Shown here piece after piece: positions 30,206-30,799 of a stretch of DNA of 30,799 bases. The stretch is from DATLZM01 sp035559315 (lineage in GTDB: Bacteria > Actinomycetota > UBA4738 > HRBIN12): contig DATMBJ010000082.1 in NCBI GenBank assembly GCA_035559315.1, positions 1 to 30,799 of the forward strand, given 5' to 3'. Position numbers and translations under genes: made by a program. The number at the start of each line of letters is the position of its first letter. Position 1 is the first letter of the stretch. The notes beneath the pieces are model-generated. The model did no database searches. It was not told the origin of the DNA and saw only the letters and a program-made list of their open reading frames with translations.

Positions 30206-30240
30206 GCGGGGTGCCCTCGGCACCCGGAACCAGACCCCGC
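30206..30240 (+). terminator. Candidate terminator after leuS
   Basis: GGGTGCC-CTC-GGCACCC (30209-30225) is a perfect 7-bp hairpin starting 3 nt after the leuS stop. An alternative pairing of GCGGGGT (30206-30212) with ACCCCGC (30234-30240) is also possible, and ACCCCGCGGGGT at 30234-30245 is itself a perfect palindrome. No T run. Confidence 0.45.
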
Positions 30241-30281
30241 GGGGTGTGACGGGGATCGCTGCACGGGGCGGCGCGGTGCGC

Positions 30282-30287
30282 TAGCGT
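30282..30287 (+). promoter_or_regulatory. Putative -10 box (TAGCGT) for comEA
   Basis: TAGCGT lies 40 nt before the ATG at 30328 and fits the TAnnnT pattern. The palindrome CCCCGCGGGG (30301-30310) lies in the resulting 5' UTR. Confidence 0.35.
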
Positions 30288-30327
30288 CCCGGTCGTCCTC
30301 CCCCGCGGGGCGTCACGCGTCGGGAGG

Positions 30328-30799
30328 ATGTCGGAGCCCTCGTTCCGCGATCGGCTGGCGTCGCTCTCCCGGGCCGAGCTCGGGGCCCTCGCCCTGCTCC
30401 TGGTCGCCGCGCTCGCCGGCGGCGGGCTCTGGTACGTCCGCTCGCTCCCCAGGCCCGTGGAGGTCCGGGCCGAGGTGGCCCAGGGGCGGGAGGGCCGGGC
30501 CACGCCGTCGCCCTCCCCCGTCCCGGTCCTGGTCCACGTGGCCGGGTGGGTCCGCCGCCCCGGGGTCTACGAGCTCGAGGAGGGCGACCGCGTGGTGGAC
30601 GCGATCCGCGCGGCGGGAGGGGCGCGCCGGGGAGCCGACCTAGACGCCCTCAACCTCGCCGCGCCGCTGGCCGACGGCGCCCAGGTGCTGGTCCCGCGGG
30701 AGGCCGCCGCGGGGAGCCCGGGGGCGGCCGCCGCCCCGGGCGCCGGGGGCGGCTCCCAGGTCCTGGTGAACGTGAACACGGCGACCGAGGCGGAGCTCG
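30328..30799 (+). CDS. comEA: Competence protein ComEA (SLBB and helix-hairpin-helix), N-terminal part
   Basis: The frame is open to the window end, with 157 residues visible. ComEA is a membrane-anchored DNA receptor used in uptake of transforming DNA. A membrane helix (LGALALLLVAALAGGGLWYV, about residues 17-36) follows a short cytosolic start; a Pro/Ser-rich linker leads to an SLBB domain (VLVHVAGWVRRPGVYELEEG, VVDAIRAAGGARRGADLDAL, NLAAPLADGAQVLVPRE). An Ala/Gly/Pro-rich linker then precedes VLVNVNTATEAEL, the opening of the helix-hairpin-helix DNA-binding domain, which is cut off. The ATG at 30328 is directly preceded by GGGAGG, closer than usual for a ribosome site, but the protein start fits the family. 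comEC is expected next. Confidence 0.9.
   Translation, partial: MSEPSFRDRLASLSRAELGALALLLVAALAGGGLWYVRSLPRPVEVRAEVAQGREGRATPSPSPVPVLVHVAGWVRRPGVYELEEGDRVVDAIRAAGGARRGADLDALNLAAPLADGAQVLVPREAAAGSPGAAAAPGAGGGSQVLVNVNTATEAEL

Noticed and set aside
27728..30223. An 831-residue antisense frame covering leuS
   Set aside because: Shadow of leuS; His/Arg/Pro/Val-rich with no family features.

Overview
The window reads as very GC-rich bacterial chromosome, most likely a deep-branching member of the Actinomycetota. Evidence: many GTG starts, overlapping ATGA/GTGA gene junctions, TAnnnT-type -10 hexamers lying only 6-9 nt before start codons (probable leaderless mRNAs) with no recognisable -35, and the core order leuS then comEA at the right edge. 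This assignment is an inference from gene content and style; no search was run.

Left edge (1-3596): the end of a CRISPR-Cas locus. The 3' part of cas1 overlaps a complete cas2, followed by a 227-nt leader and an array of 37 repeats (36 nt) with 36 spacers of 35-39 nt. Interference genes must lie upstream of the window, so the subtype is not determined. The repeat folds into an 8-bp stem with a GAAA tetraloop. The first 27 repeats look identical, while 5 of the last 10 carry a point change, which places the leader on the cas2 side. Spacers 1 and 3 overlap in sequence, so they probably sample one target.

Post-array gap (3597-4010): an 11-nt tandem duplication and the 3' half of a tRNA-like sequence (T arm plus acceptor strand) without a normal 5' half, possibly an old integration scar.

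4011-18177: a catabolic and transport cluster. On the + strand: a DUF917/S-methyl-thiohydantoin-desulfurase-type protein, a long HyuA and a HyuB. On the - strand: a PucR-type regulator. On the + strand again: an Asp/Glu/hydantoin racemase, a short HyuA, a lipoprotein solute-binding protein, two permeases and two ATPases of a dipeptide-type ABC importer. Most junctions overlap by 1-14 nt. A strong inverted repeat sits between pucR and the racemase gene. The simplest reading is regulated uptake, racemisation and ATP-dependent opening of a hydantoin-like, thiohydantoin-like or cyclic-imide compound. A decayed C-terminal piece of a P1/DmpA-family aminopeptidase follows the transporter (18178-18390).

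18391-24597: a SnoaL-like protein; a secreted beta-propeller protein with an Ig-like and a C-terminal DNRLRE-type module; convergent to it, a secreted metallophosphoesterase with an N-terminal DNRLRE-type module; and an EamA-family transporter.

24704-30799: a single-domain response regulator, a membrane-anchored HEAT-repeat protein and a processive-type GT2 glycosyltransferase form a compact set, followed by leuS (leucyl-tRNA synthetase, with AMSKS in place of KMSKS) and the start of comEA, cut by the window end. By eye, coding DNA right of about 19.3 kb is even more GC-biased than the CRISPR and hydantoin part, consistent with an accessory block next to core chromosome.
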